64,000 bases of DNA from Tieghemostelium lacteum. Lineage: Eukaryota; Evosea; Eumycetozoa; Dictyosteliales; Raperosteliaceae. The translations under genes were made by a program, and so were the position numbers. The stretch spans positions 1,650,735 through 1,714,734 of the forward strand of contig LODT01000028.1 of NCBI GenBank assembly GCA_001606155.1, read 5' to 3'. Below the pieces are notes generated by a model. That model saw only the letters and a program-made list of their open reading frames with translations. It did not search any database and had not been told where the DNA came from. Within the stretch, counting starts at the first letter, position 1. Every line of letters starts with the position of its first letter. Shown here in pieces: positions 22,289-31,923 of this stretch.

Positions 22289-22598
22289 TATCAGTTTTTA
22301 GAAACAAGTAAATGTAAATAAATTTTGATCAAAAAAATTCATAAATAACTTAAAAATAAAGGTGTCATAATAAATGCTTTAATTTTATCTCAACTTTATT
22401 AGATGATTGGCAACTCATTCTATGTATGGATTAAAGATTACAGTAAGATTTTATCGTTCATTTTTATTAGGTGATTGAAATCGTTTTTTACTACTTAGTT
22501 TATTTTGTCTATTTCATATGAAACTATATTTTGAATTAAATAAATCTAGATTTGTAAAAATTCAGGGCAAATCTGCTTTACATTTAATTTTTTCAAAC
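22289..22598. other. Intergenic gap
   Basis: About 310 nt of AT-rich DNA between two plus-strand genes. An in-frame ATG at 22518 could extend the next gene by 27 residues, but it lacks the A-rich leader seen before the ATG at 22599. Confidence 0.4.
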
Positions 22599-24892
22599 AT
22601 GAATAAAGATAATACACAACCAACAAATTTTAATGATATTGATATACCAAAAGAACATTGGAACAATGAATCAGTTCAAAAATGGTGTAAGGTAATAGGA
22701 ATACCTGAATCTGATATTAAACATATTCGTGATAATAATATTAAAGGGAGATGGTTAGTTCTAAAAAAAGACAATTTAGAGAAAGAGTTAAAAGAAATTC
22801 AAGTTTCTGCTAATTCAGCTTTTGAAATATATTTAAAGTTCAACCCAACCACTAGTGGTATGTAAAATAAACAGCTACCACTAATCTAAACACCTTTTGT
22901 TCATTTATACTAATATATTTTGTAACATAAACATCAACACAATTTAAACAATGTTGACATTCAACTACACAAGGACATCAAGTTGAGGAAGGTATGTAGA
23001 TTTTTTTGAATAGTATAAAGCAGATAGTATTAATAAATTGAAATAATTAGATTACAGTGATATATTAAAACATTTAGTAGATAAATGTGATCAAAACTTC
23101 TTTAAATCACATAATGTAAATATTTTGTTTGTACCAGGAAATTCAACACAATAATAACCTATCTTTATAGATAATAGCCACCTATGGAAAAGATTTTCCT
23201 CTTGAGGGAAGAAAAGAAACAATGGATATATTATGTCAAGAAACTGAAAAAAGATTTAAAAATAGATCAGAAACAGATCAGAAAATTCATCCTATATTAG
23301 TAGCTACCGGATCCCCAGGTATTGGAAAAACCAGAGTTTTAGTTGAATATCCTAAAATTTTAGAATCAAAAAAGATTGGATACCCGAACTATAAAGAGCT
23401 ATATGTATCGTATGGCAATGGTACACCATTCCAAGAATCGGATGAATTAAGAATAGGAATAGTTACATCATTTTGTTTGAGGATCATTGCCTATCACAAT
23501 AAATTAACTGCACCATGGGATTACCTATTACGTGTATATAAAAAGAAATATCCCTCACGACAACTGAATTTGCTTGAGGTATTAGAACACATACAGGTCG
23601 AAGTAGGAAAACCAACAACTTTTCTATTGTCAGTTGACGAATTCCAAAAGATGCTGGTTACTAGAAACACCCCTCAGGAATCTAGAGCTTATCTAAAAGA
23701 AATTGTTACTAGAATTGGGGGTCTCCTCTGCAATAATCATTCTAATATATTTTTAGTAGCTGTCTTTGGTGGAATTTTATTAACACCACTCTCTCAAGTT
23801 ATTTTCACTTCGGGTCACCATTGCAAAGCACTTCCTATACCAATCTTGTCTTTAGATCAAATGTTGAATATTGCTAAAGGTATTGATACTATTCGTCCAC
23901 ATGTAGAAGAGCAGAGATTTAAATACTGCCTTTATTTAATAGGTGGTTGGCCAAGAATATTAGAGCAGTTTTTATTAGCAGTTGATAACCTTTTGGTAAA
24001 TAGTAATGGGACTGAAGAATACTATACTGATGCAATTGGAACAGCAGAACAATACCTGGACAATATCTATCGTGCTCAAATAACTCATGAAGACCAAATA
24101 AAAATTCAAACTCTCTTGGCTTATAGTTTCACTGGTATACCTGTAACAAGTTGGTCCGCTGAATACCCAAAAGGTTTGGGACAAACATTTGAAGAATTGG
24201 AGTTTTTGGGATTAATTACCAAATATAAAGTATCCAATGCAACCTTAGTTGCCATTCCACCTATTGCAGTAAATTTGTGCAAAGATGACCACTTTAACTC
24301 TATCCGAGCTATAAAGAATATTCTGAAGTATCAATCTCACTGGCAGGGTTGGGAAAAATTCTGTGCACAATTACTCGTAGTAAAACTATCAATGTTTCAC
24401 TACCTTGATGTAAATAGTATTACAATGACTGAATTATTAGGTCAAGATGCTATTAATTCACCATCATCAAATAATAAACTCATTGACATTTCGGATCCAG
24501 GGCCAAAATATGAAATATTAGAACACCAATATCCTACATATAGAAAAGAGAATATTGATAGAAAAAAAGTCTATTTAAATGCTACTGGGGCTGCATTTGA
24601 TTTGTTTATATTCAATGGAAATGTTATGATTGCTGGTCAAGCAAAATCGAAAGTTAAAGGAAAATTAACAGAAAATTTAGGTATGATAGAATATGATAAG
24701 ACTACAAAGGCTATCAAAAATGGGATAAATTTAGGTGTAATTTCTGATTTGCTCCTTGAAAATGTTTTCTTAGTAATTTTTGCCAACATGGATTCAGGAA
24801 TAGTCAAAGAAGATCTCTACGAATCTGTGGTGGTTGTTGACCATACTACCCACCAATTCTTTGGCCCCAATATGAGACTACTATTGCATTAA
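22599..24892 (+). CDS. SAM domain + P-loop NTPase + REase-like nuclease (Crinkler/RHS-type architecture)
   Basis: Best model join(22599..22857, 22974..22991, 23051..23115, 23171..24892), 687 residues, phases consistent, with an 18-nt micro-exon. Residues ~10-85 form a SAM domain ('HWNNESVQKWC', 'IKGRWLVLKKDNLEKEL'). The NTPase starts at 'ATYGKDFPLEGRKET', with Walker A GSPGIGKTR and Walker B-like 'TFLLSVDEFQKM'. The C-terminal part, from 'WEKFCAQLL', has 'GAAFDLFIF...AGQAKSK', fitting the D...QxK core of a restriction-endonuclease fold. An NTPase followed by such a nuclease is the arrangement described for Crinkler and trypanosomatid RHS proteins; here the header is a SAM domain. The gene looks whole. 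Role unknown: effector, genome-defence or inter-element conflict protein are all open. The exact splicing of exons 2-3 is inferred. Confidence 0.65.
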
Positions 24893-25252
24893 TACTAAAC
24901 TAAAATTAAAAAATCTTGCAAAAAATTTGTTCAAATTGACTAAATTTAAAGGAGTTGAGAAATATTTTTAATAACTCTGTTCAGTTTATTAAATGCATTA
25001 TTATAATGATTAGCAGTGCTTTCACTAATATTAAAGATTATTGATATTAATTAAAATAGAAACAGAATTTAATGAAAAATAAAGTGTTTCAAAAAAATAA
25101 AAATATTGAAAATGATTTTAAATTTAAATCTGTATCTTGTGGCAGAATGCCTATAATTATGTTTCTTTACATTTAGGACAAACTTAATGATATTAATTGG
25201 AATTAGAATTGATTAACACTCATTTACTCAATATATAGATACTGAAAATTCA
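24893..25252. other. Intergenic gap
   Basis: 360 nt of AT-rich sequence after the NTPase/nuclease gene. I see no gene, repeat or RNA structure here. Confidence 0.4.
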
Positions 25253-25690
25253 ATGGTATCAACTTACGAATATTATGATCCAACACTTAACACTGGATCC
25301 AAACAGTACTACCATTTCACAACGTTCAGTAATCTAAAAGGAATTTTTTATCACATTAATAATTCTCTAGAGGTACCTGAATCACCAGGGTATAACGAAC
25401 CGATAACAGGTAATTTAGAGACAAATTTTACCTCACTGTATTTTACATCACTAAAGAGTACATCACCATACACTCTTTTTACACAGTATCTGAAAGGAAA
25501 CCAAATTCAATCTACAAGTCAAATATCTTATACACCTACAGGTATGTAATACTACCCCTAATTCAACTTACTAAACTCATCTAACTATTGAATAATATTA
25601 GTTATTACAAATAGAGCTATAAATCTAAATATTGGCCAAGTTATAACAACTGCAATTGATATTGAAATTACTATGACTATAAGCATCTGA
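25253..25690 (+). CDS. Short hypothetical protein, possibly the start of a decayed gene
   Basis: Two exons, 25253..25541 and 25602..25690, with a 60-nt intron (GTATGT...TTAG, phase 1), would give 125 residues beginning MVSTYEYYDPTLNTG. There is no signal peptide and no known domain. The composition (Thr, Ser, Tyr, Asn; beta-strand-like) resembles extracellular or surface proteins of dictyostelids. Beyond the stop, other frames carry protein-like stretches such as 'SDDNGII' and 'LDLVSGTFQNCTFEQVV' up to about 25810, which suggests a once longer gene that has lost its frame. I cannot tell whether the short version is still made. Confidence 0.4.
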
Positions 25691-26316
25691 TGATAATGGT
25701 ATTATATTACTGTAAATTCACAGATGTTGACTAAACTTGATCTTGTCAGTGGAACCTTTCAAAATTGTACATTTGAACAAGTTGTAAATATTACCTACAA
25801 AAAAAAATAGTATAAATGAGAAATGTTAAACTATATGATTGTAATGTAACCTTGAAAACTATGATAATGTTTATGGTAGTAATTTTAAAGAGATTCCATC
25901 ATCTGCTTCATTTTTACCATAATATGGCAGTATGTATATCTGGTGTTAAAACCTTCACTAATTAATATTCTAATATTTATATTTTTAATTTTATTTTTTA
26001 ATTTACACAGATTTTATGTGGCATTTTGCTTTTTTTCGAAATTTACCACCAGTTTGAAAATAAAAAACTCTTTCATATGTTTTTGGAAATTTTAACACCA
26101 CCATTAGTATCTCTAGAGTTATTTTTTAATTTAATTACTTGTTGGGGTGTAGTTGTAAATTGAAGTGTTTTAAAAAAAAAAATAACAATCATTATTACAA
26201 TCCCCATTCTTTCACAACAATAACGACAACCTATTTAAAAATTTAGAATAGTTGTTTATATTAATAGAAAGGATTGTCTTTTAGAATATTTTTAATACTT
26301 TCTATATTGATATTTA
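25691..26316. other. Gap with probable coding remnants, then cytochrome b5 promoter
   Basis: 25691-25930 keeps protein-like patches in shifting frames (see the preceding entry). 25931-26316 is AT-rich non-coding DNA leading to the cytochrome b5 start. Confidence 0.4.
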
Positions 26317-26729
26317 ATGGCTGGAAACATACTAGAGTACAGCGATACATCAAGTCATTTTAATAATATCAGAACTAAACCAGACCAAGCTCACAACAAT
26401 AACAATGCTGATACATATTATACCAAAGAAGAAGTGGCAAAACACAATACCAAATCTGACCTGTGGATGATTATAAACAATGATGTATATGATTTCACAT
26501 TGTTTTTTAATTTACATCCTGGTGGCTCTATCATGTTGGTATGTAGACTCTAATACAACACTGTTTATTTGTATATACTAACTAACTCATAACTATTTTT
26601 TGAAACAAAATGGTATAGGAAGGAGCTGGTAAAGATGCAACTTATTTATTTGAAGATATAGGACATAGTTATGAGGCAGTTAGTCTCATGTCTAAATATA
26701 AAATAGGAAAATTGTCTATGAAAATATGA
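26317..26729 (+). CDS. Cytochrome b5 domain protein, soluble type
   Basis: Exons 26317..26538 and 26619..26729, with an 80-nt intron (GTATGT...ATAG, phase 0), give 110 residues. Cytochrome b5 is a haem-binding electron carrier serving desaturases, hydroxylases and reductases. The family core is clear: '[10 protein letters not shown]', '[16 protein letters not shown]', then HPGG with axial haem ligand His67, the intron, '[16 protein letters not shown]' with the second ligand His90, and 'IGKLSM' at the end. A ~34-residue Asn-containing N-terminal tail precedes the domain. There is no C-terminal membrane helix, unlike ER cytochrome b5, so the protein is probably soluble. The intron sits just after HPGGSIML, within the haem-binding core. 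Confidence 0.88.
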
Positions 26730-26822
26730 TGATAATAGAAGTAGAACAATATTGTAGTTTATTACATTGTATAGATCAAATTTGAAATAACAAACACACA
26801 CTCACTCTACAAATAGAATGAT

Positions 26823-27779
26823 TTATTTATGAATAAAGATTAATGTTCTTATGATTTCACATAAATCATATCTATAATTTAATAATTTATAACCAAAACT
26901 ATTCATTAGAGATGTTATTTTATCGTGTTGATCTTTTCCAATTTCTAGAAAGATGTAACCATTAGGTTTCAATAGTGAAAGAGATTTAATGAGGTTACCT
27001 ATCGATTGGTAATCTTGATAACCATTATCATTAGCAACTAATGCTGATTTGGGTTCATAGTATTTAAGTGAAGGTGATAGAGTTTGGTAATCACTATCAG
27101 AGATATACGGAGGATTACTAATGATAATATCAAATTTCATATCTTTTCTGAAGGTATTTGGTTGATTCCAATCCGCTTGAATGAATTGACATCTTGTTGA
27201 TTGTATTTCTAATGATTTTGCATTATCTTTAGCAACGTTTATAGCATCTATAGATTGATCTACACCCACACCTTTTGCATTTGGAATCTCTTTTAATAGT
27301 GTGAGTAATAGACATCCTGTACCAGTACCTAAATCTAGTATTTCCAAAGTATCTTTATTCTCAATTCCAGAGTATACATCTAACACTGCTTCAATTAGAG
27401 TTTCACTATCAGGTCTTGGAATAAGGGTTGATGTATTACACTTGAATTTGTATTTCCAAAAGTGTTTATAACCAACAATATAACTTATTGGTTCGTTTTT
27501 AAGTCTACGTTCAATTGATTTTCTCAATTGTTGGTATTTATCGAGAGGAATTTGATAGTCACTCTTAAATTTTGTATATAGGTCATTGTGATTATCTACT
27601 CCTAGTGAATGTGAAAGAAGTATTTTACTTTCTAGTTCACAACCTTCACTAATTTCTACATTCTCACTTTGTTTTAAAAGGTTTATACTCTCTGATAACA
27701 CTGATCTAATTGAAAAATGATTATTATTTACAAGAGTTGAAAAATTTCTTTTAAATAGTGTTTGAACAAGAGTTTTCAT
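26823..27779 (-). CDS. HemK/PrmC-type glutamine methyltransferase, probably mitochondrial
   Basis: Single exon, 318 residues. The family methylates the glutamine of the GGQ motif in peptide-chain release factors using S-adenosylmethionine. Visible hallmarks: the N-terminal helical domain leading to 'LKNEPISYIVGYKHFW', 'LIPRPDSETLIEAVL', SAM-binding 'ILDLGTGTGCLLLTLL', 'GVGVDQSIDAINVAKDN', the catalytic NPPY in 'DIIISNPPYI', and 'GYIFLEIGKDQ'. The basic, hydroxylated N-terminus (MKTLVQTLFKRNFSTL) looks like a mitochondrial presequence, matching HEMK1 of other eukaryotes. It is convergent with the cytochrome b5 gene, with about 95 nt between stops. Confidence 0.9.
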   Translation of the reverse strand: MKTLVQTLFKRNFSTLVNNNHFSIRSVLSESINLLKQSENVEISEGCELESKILLSHSLGVDNHNDLYTKFKSDYQIPLDKYQQLRKSIERRLKNEPISYIVGYKHFWKYKFKCNTSTLIPRPDSETLIEAVLDVYSGIENKDTLEILDLGTGTGCLLLTLLKEIPNAKGVGVDQSIDAINVAKDNAKSLEIQSTRCQFIQADWNQPNTFRKDMKFDIIISNPPYISDSDYQTLSPSLKYYEPKSALVANDNGYQDYQSIGNLIKSLSLLKPNGYIFLEIGKDQHDKITSLMNSFGYKLLNYRYDLCEIIRTLIFIHK

Positions 27780-27849
27780 ACTCAGTCAAACCCAGTTAGT
27801 TAATTAGATAAAAAAATAAAAAAAAATTACAATTTAATTCATATATTCA

Positions 27850-28571
27850 CTATATATAATCATTGGTTTTTAAATTTGGGTAAAGTTCAATAGTACAGTT
27901 TTGTTGGATTGCGATTGGGATTGGAGTTGGTTTTTGATTTTTTGATATTTGGAAATAGATTTTCATATATTGGAGTGTTGGATGAACATTAAACATATTA
28001 AGAATACCTAAAGAGATTGGAGAATATTTATATCTGATTTCCAAAGATTCTAAATGATGATTTTCCAAAATGGATTGAGTTGGAAAGCCATCATCTTGTA
28101 CTGTTACTGTGAATTTTATTGATTTTTATTTGACTTGGGTAATTTGAACTCTTCATATATAGGAATGTAATTTAGGAATATATTGATAGATTGGAAATTT
28201 TCAGAATTAATCCGATGTTTATTTCATTAATTATAAACTAGGGATTTACTTACTTGACAACTCAACTTGATCTCTGATAATTTCAAGTGGATATCTAGTG
28301 TTATAGTGAGTTTAGTATATTTTCTGAAGAATATTCAGCAAAATATACAGAGAGTTGCTTATCTTTCTCTATGTTGCTCATATCTTTAAAATTTCTAAAC
28401 CATTGTAATTGTATATTCCACACTTTCGTCTAAATCACAATTCTATTCAATGAGATCATCATTACATAGAAAACAACATAGAGTATTTAGAATCTCTGGT
28501 TGTAGCTTAAAGTTTGAATAAATCCTACAATAAAATAAACCTTTTTGAAAAGCAAGAACATCTTTCATTTT
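27850..28571 (-). pseudogene. Broken leucine-rich, F-box-like host gene
   Basis: Minus-strand protein-like pieces lie in order but in different frames. They are 'MKDVLAFQKGLFY' near the start, 'WFRNFKDMSNIEKDKQLSVY', 'TLDIHLKLSEIKLSCQ' followed by a GTAAGT-like donor, and 'LESLEIRYKYSPISLGI' near the end. The last open frame (28068..27850, 72 residues) is leucine-rich. At least two frame breaks are needed to connect the pieces, more than introns easily explain. It is not clearly a member of the A/B/C family at 6.6-18.9 kb. A gene with several small introns cannot be excluded. Confidence 0.4.
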
Positions 28572-28621
28572 GAATCAGTTTAATTTTTTAAAAGTTGGGT
28601 TAGAAATATGATAATATTTTA

Positions 28622-31543
28622 TTAAGAATAAATAACAGATATAATAACAGATATAAATAACCAATAGGAAATGTATGGTAATTGATTTGAAGAACTTGGA
28701 TCATCACTGATTGAGGAATCACCAGTTGTTGGTCTCAATTTAGAACAATCATCACCCATAAATTCATCAGTACATTCACACAAACCAGTTGCAGAACTAC
28801 ATTTACCTTGATTAAGACACTCCTTTTTACAAGTTTTCTCGTAGATTAAAAGTGATTGGTCACCACCTTCAATAGAGTCTACAGTGATTTTGATGAGTAC
28901 TGGATTTTCAACTGAATCTGGGTCAATCTTGGGAGTGAGAGAACAAACAATTTGACTATCGGTAATGTTCTGTACTAGACATTCTTCAGTTGCCACCAAT
29001 ACCGACATTGAAACATTAGCAAAGTTTCTTCCAGACATTGTGAAAATCACTGCATTACCAAATGTATAAATATTTGGCTCAACTTTGGTTACAATAGGAC
29101 CATGGTAATTGGATTGGAAATTTGGTGATTGTAACTGAGCTGTATCAGGTTGATCGGAAACCGAATAGATTTCAAATCTACCAGTACCATTAACAAATGT
29201 ACATATGGTACTACCATTAGGGTAATTAAGTTCTGAACTTGTACATGGTAATGTAGAGGTTTCATTATTTCTCTTTAAGTATATAGTAGAATTAGCAAGA
29301 TATTCACCAATAATGGTTATATTTGAATTTTTTGTATCTGGAAGTGGTTTGACTTCAGTAATCTTTGGTTTCAAGTTGATATTGGTACTAGCAAATTTAC
29401 TTAAGATTTCAACTGATAGATTACCAGGTTGTGCATTGGGGTGCAGAGCTATATTCATAATTTCATGATCAGCTGAATTTACAGTACAAGCTAGACCATT
29501 AATAGTTACATGTACCAATTGGAATTTACTACCAAAATTTGATCCAAAAACATTTAAACTGTTACTTGGTTTCTCTAATTGTTCAACCTTGTCAATCTGA
29601 GGTGCAACATAGGTGTAATTTAGTGAATTGGATTGTCCAGCTGTAGTCTTTACACTCAATTGCAATGTTGGATTCAAGACATTCAATGTAGTGTATATAA
29701 CCATATCACTAAGAACATTTCCACCTGTTACTACAGTACTATTACCACCTTCAATTACAGTCACTGATGTGGCACCAGCAACAGATTTAAAGTATTTTCC
29801 AAATATAGTTACAGTCATTGGTTTTGTAGTAAATGTTGTAGTTGAAAGTGCATCTAAAAATGGTGCAATAGCCTGTGCTTGACTGTAGATTATATTAGGT
29901 GTTGGTGAATTGGTATCTGTAAGCTTTAGAACAAGACCACTGGAAATTTCGTCTGGTAACTGACATGTAATTAATTTAGAATCAAAATTACATTTTGAGG
30001 TCAAATCCTCATTACCAAGCTTAAGAACCATTTTGGAGGAATCATAGAAATTGTCACCTTGGATAGACAACTGATCTTTACCTTGACTGACTTTGGTAAC
30101 AGTTGGTGACTTTAGTTTAAAGAGCTTAACACCAGATGCAACAAGTCCATCAAAAATCAATGATATATCATAACTTTGGTATGGGTCTAGATCAGAACCT
30201 TCAACTTGTAATTTACATGAAATGGAAGTAGCTGAGATTAACTTAAGATCAGTACATTCACTATTAGCAATGGATATAGTGTAATTGGTAGATAGATAGA
30301 ATCCAGTACCTTTAATAGTCACTGATTCACCAAGTGCTGATTGATATCCAATTCCAGATACACTTGTAATGGTTGGTGTAGCTTTTGAGCAATCTTCAGT
30401 ACCATAACCATTATTACATTGACATACAAGATTCACACAGGTACCATGACTTGAACAGTTATTTGGACATGTTTTGGAATATGAAAACACTGCAATTTCA
30501 TTTTGAGTTACAATGTATACACGTTGATCATCTACCATTAAACTATGTGAACTTGGGTTTACATCACCAGCTTGGTAGCCTTCAAGCCAATCAACTTTAC
30601 TTATTAAACCTTGTTCCTTTACATAGACAACACCGAGTTGACCACTATTAGATTTCACAGTAAAGAATATGAGTCCTGATGATGGTTCATAAGCAGCATT
30701 TAGACATCTTCCAGAGGTTACACTATCATCAATGAGAACAGGTGAAACCAGTGCATCAAAAGTACCAGAACTCTGGTATGGTAGTACTTCTAAATAGATT
30801 CCGTTAGAGTCTCCAGAACATATATACATCTTGTTGTTTCCACCTAGAACTGCGGTATAACGAGTCAATAGATTCTGGTTACTTTTACTATCAACATTTA
30901 CAGCAATATTCTTTATAGAAACAATTTCATCTTGATTAGAGAGTATCAGTAACTTATTAGAATCATCCCAAAGCATTATAGAGACATCATCCATTAAACT
31001 GTCATAGGTTGTTGGTTGACCTGTTATACCATTAACCAAATCAACATTGTACAAATTCAACATCATATTACCATCAAAAGAAGTTGACAGAATCTTTTGA
31101 TCATTTGCAAACCATTTAACAAAATTCCAAAGACCTTGACCAACAGGTGTATAAACTGTAGCTGATAACAATGATTCTTGGTCACTTAGTGATACCTTAT
31201 TGTTAGATAACGCAACTGCACGTTTTAAAGGACCTGAACCAATGGCTAGAATCTCAGTCATACCATTAAATAGTATAGTAGAATCAACCTTGGATGGTGT
31301 AATAGGTGTTGTAAGTGATTTTATAGATCCTATATCAATAGTATAGAGAATATTGGTACTTGTTGATAATGTCAGTGTATCAGATCCAAATTCAGATCTA
31401 ACAATGGTATCAATGAAAGCATCACCATCTTTTTTTAGAATTTTTAGTGATACTTTGGAAGAGAGTTTAGATTCAACTATCCAATGTTGATTTACTATTA
31501 AAAATATTAAAAAAATTATTAAAAAATTAATTTTAATTAACAT
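28622..31543 (-). CDS. TIG/EGF-repeat cell-surface protein with signal peptide and hydrophobic C-tail
   Basis: Single exon, 973 residues. An N-terminal signal peptide (hydrophobic residues ~5-20, 'FLIIFLIFLIVNQ') is followed by a ~330-residue beta-rich part that reads like a propeller. Next comes an EGF-like module 'CPNNCSSHGTCVNLVCQC', several IPT/TIG immunoglobulin-like repeats ('PTITSVSGIGYQSALGESVT', 'PTVTKVSQGKDQLSIQG' and others), and a second EGF module 'CKKECLNQGKCSS'. A Ser/Asp-rich spacer and a C-terminal hydrophobic stretch 'YISYWLFISVIISVIYS' reach the very end. With no cytoplasmic residues after it, this end fits a GPI-anchor signal better than a transmembrane segment. The mix of TIG and EGF modules recalls Dictyostelium adhesion and recognition proteins, but direct orthology to Tgr proteins is not claimed. 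Confidence 0.8.
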   Translation of the reverse strand: MLIKINFLIIFLIFLIVNQHWIVESKLSSKVSLKILKKDGDAFIDTIVRSEFGSDTLTLSTSTNILYTIDIGSIKSLTTPITPSKVDSTILFNGMTEILAIGSGPLKRAVALSNNKVSLSDQESLLSATVYTPVGQGLWNFVKWFANDQKILSTSFDGNMMLNLYNVDLVNGITGQPTTYDSLMDDVSIMLWDDSNKLLILSNQDEIVSIKNIAVNVDSKSNQNLLTRYTAVLGGNNKMYICSGDSNGIYLEVLPYQSSGTFDALVSPVLIDDSVTSGRCLNAAYEPSSGLIFFTVKSNSGQLGVVYVKEQGLISKVDWLEGYQAGDVNPSSHSLMVDDQRVYIVTQNEIAVFSYSKTCPNNCSSHGTCVNLVCQCNNGYGTEDCSKATPTITSVSGIGYQSALGESVTIKGTGFYLSTNYTISIANSECTDLKLISATSISCKLQVEGSDLDPYQSYDISLIFDGLVASGVKLFKLKSPTVTKVSQGKDQLSIQGDNFYDSSKMVLKLGNEDLTSKCNFDSKLITCQLPDEISSGLVLKLTDTNSPTPNIIYSQAQAIAPFLDALSTTTFTTKPMTVTIFGKYFKSVAGATSVTVIEGGNSTVVTGGNVLSDMVIYTTLNVLNPTLQLSVKTTAGQSNSLNYTYVAPQIDKVEQLEKPSNSLNVFGSNFGSKFQLVHVTINGLACTVNSADHEIMNIALHPNAQPGNLSVEILSKFASTNINLKPKITEVKPLPDTKNSNITIIGEYLANSTIYLKRNNETSTLPCTSSELNYPNGSTICTFVNGTGRFEIYSVSDQPDTAQLQSPNFQSNYHGPIVTKVEPNIYTFGNAVIFTMSGRNFANVSMSVLVATEECLVQNITDSQIVCSLTPKIDPDSVENPVLIKITVDSIEGGDQSLLIYEKTCKKECLNQGKCSSATGLCECTDEFMGDDCSKLRPTTGDSSISDDPSSSNQLPYISYWLFISVIISVIYS

Positions 31544-31923
31544 ATTTATATAAATCTAATAGATATAGATTTAATTTAAATTATTAGTGATGAGTATATA
31601 AAAATAAATTAACAAAACACTAGTGATTGCAATAACTTAAATTAAAAGTACTGTTTTAATATATTTTCAAATTATTTGAAATCAAAATGTGTTTTAACAA
31701 GTGGGGGTTTAGTTGGAGGTTATTGGTTGATTTATATTATTCACTGTATAAACTGTCAAAAATAACAACTTTTTGAAAATTTATATGTTTATTGGGGTGA
31801 ATGTGTGTACATTTTCAATAAATGATCACTAACACCCCCCAAAGTGGGATTTTTAAATTTGAATTTAAAAATATTATTAAAACACACACACGCACCTTAT
31901 ATATAGAGAGATAACAATGTTTT
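31544..31923. promoter_or_regulatory. Upstream region of the TIG/EGF gene with GT/CA-rich motifs
   Basis: This 380-nt gap holds G- and GT-rich strings unusual for the window: 'gtgggggttt' near 31700, 'ggggtgaatgtgtgtac' near 31794, 'ccccccaaagtggga' near 31835 and 'cacacacacgcacc' near 31883. Similar G-boxes bind the developmental factor GBF in D. discoideum. The link here is a guess from composition only. Confidence 0.3.
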
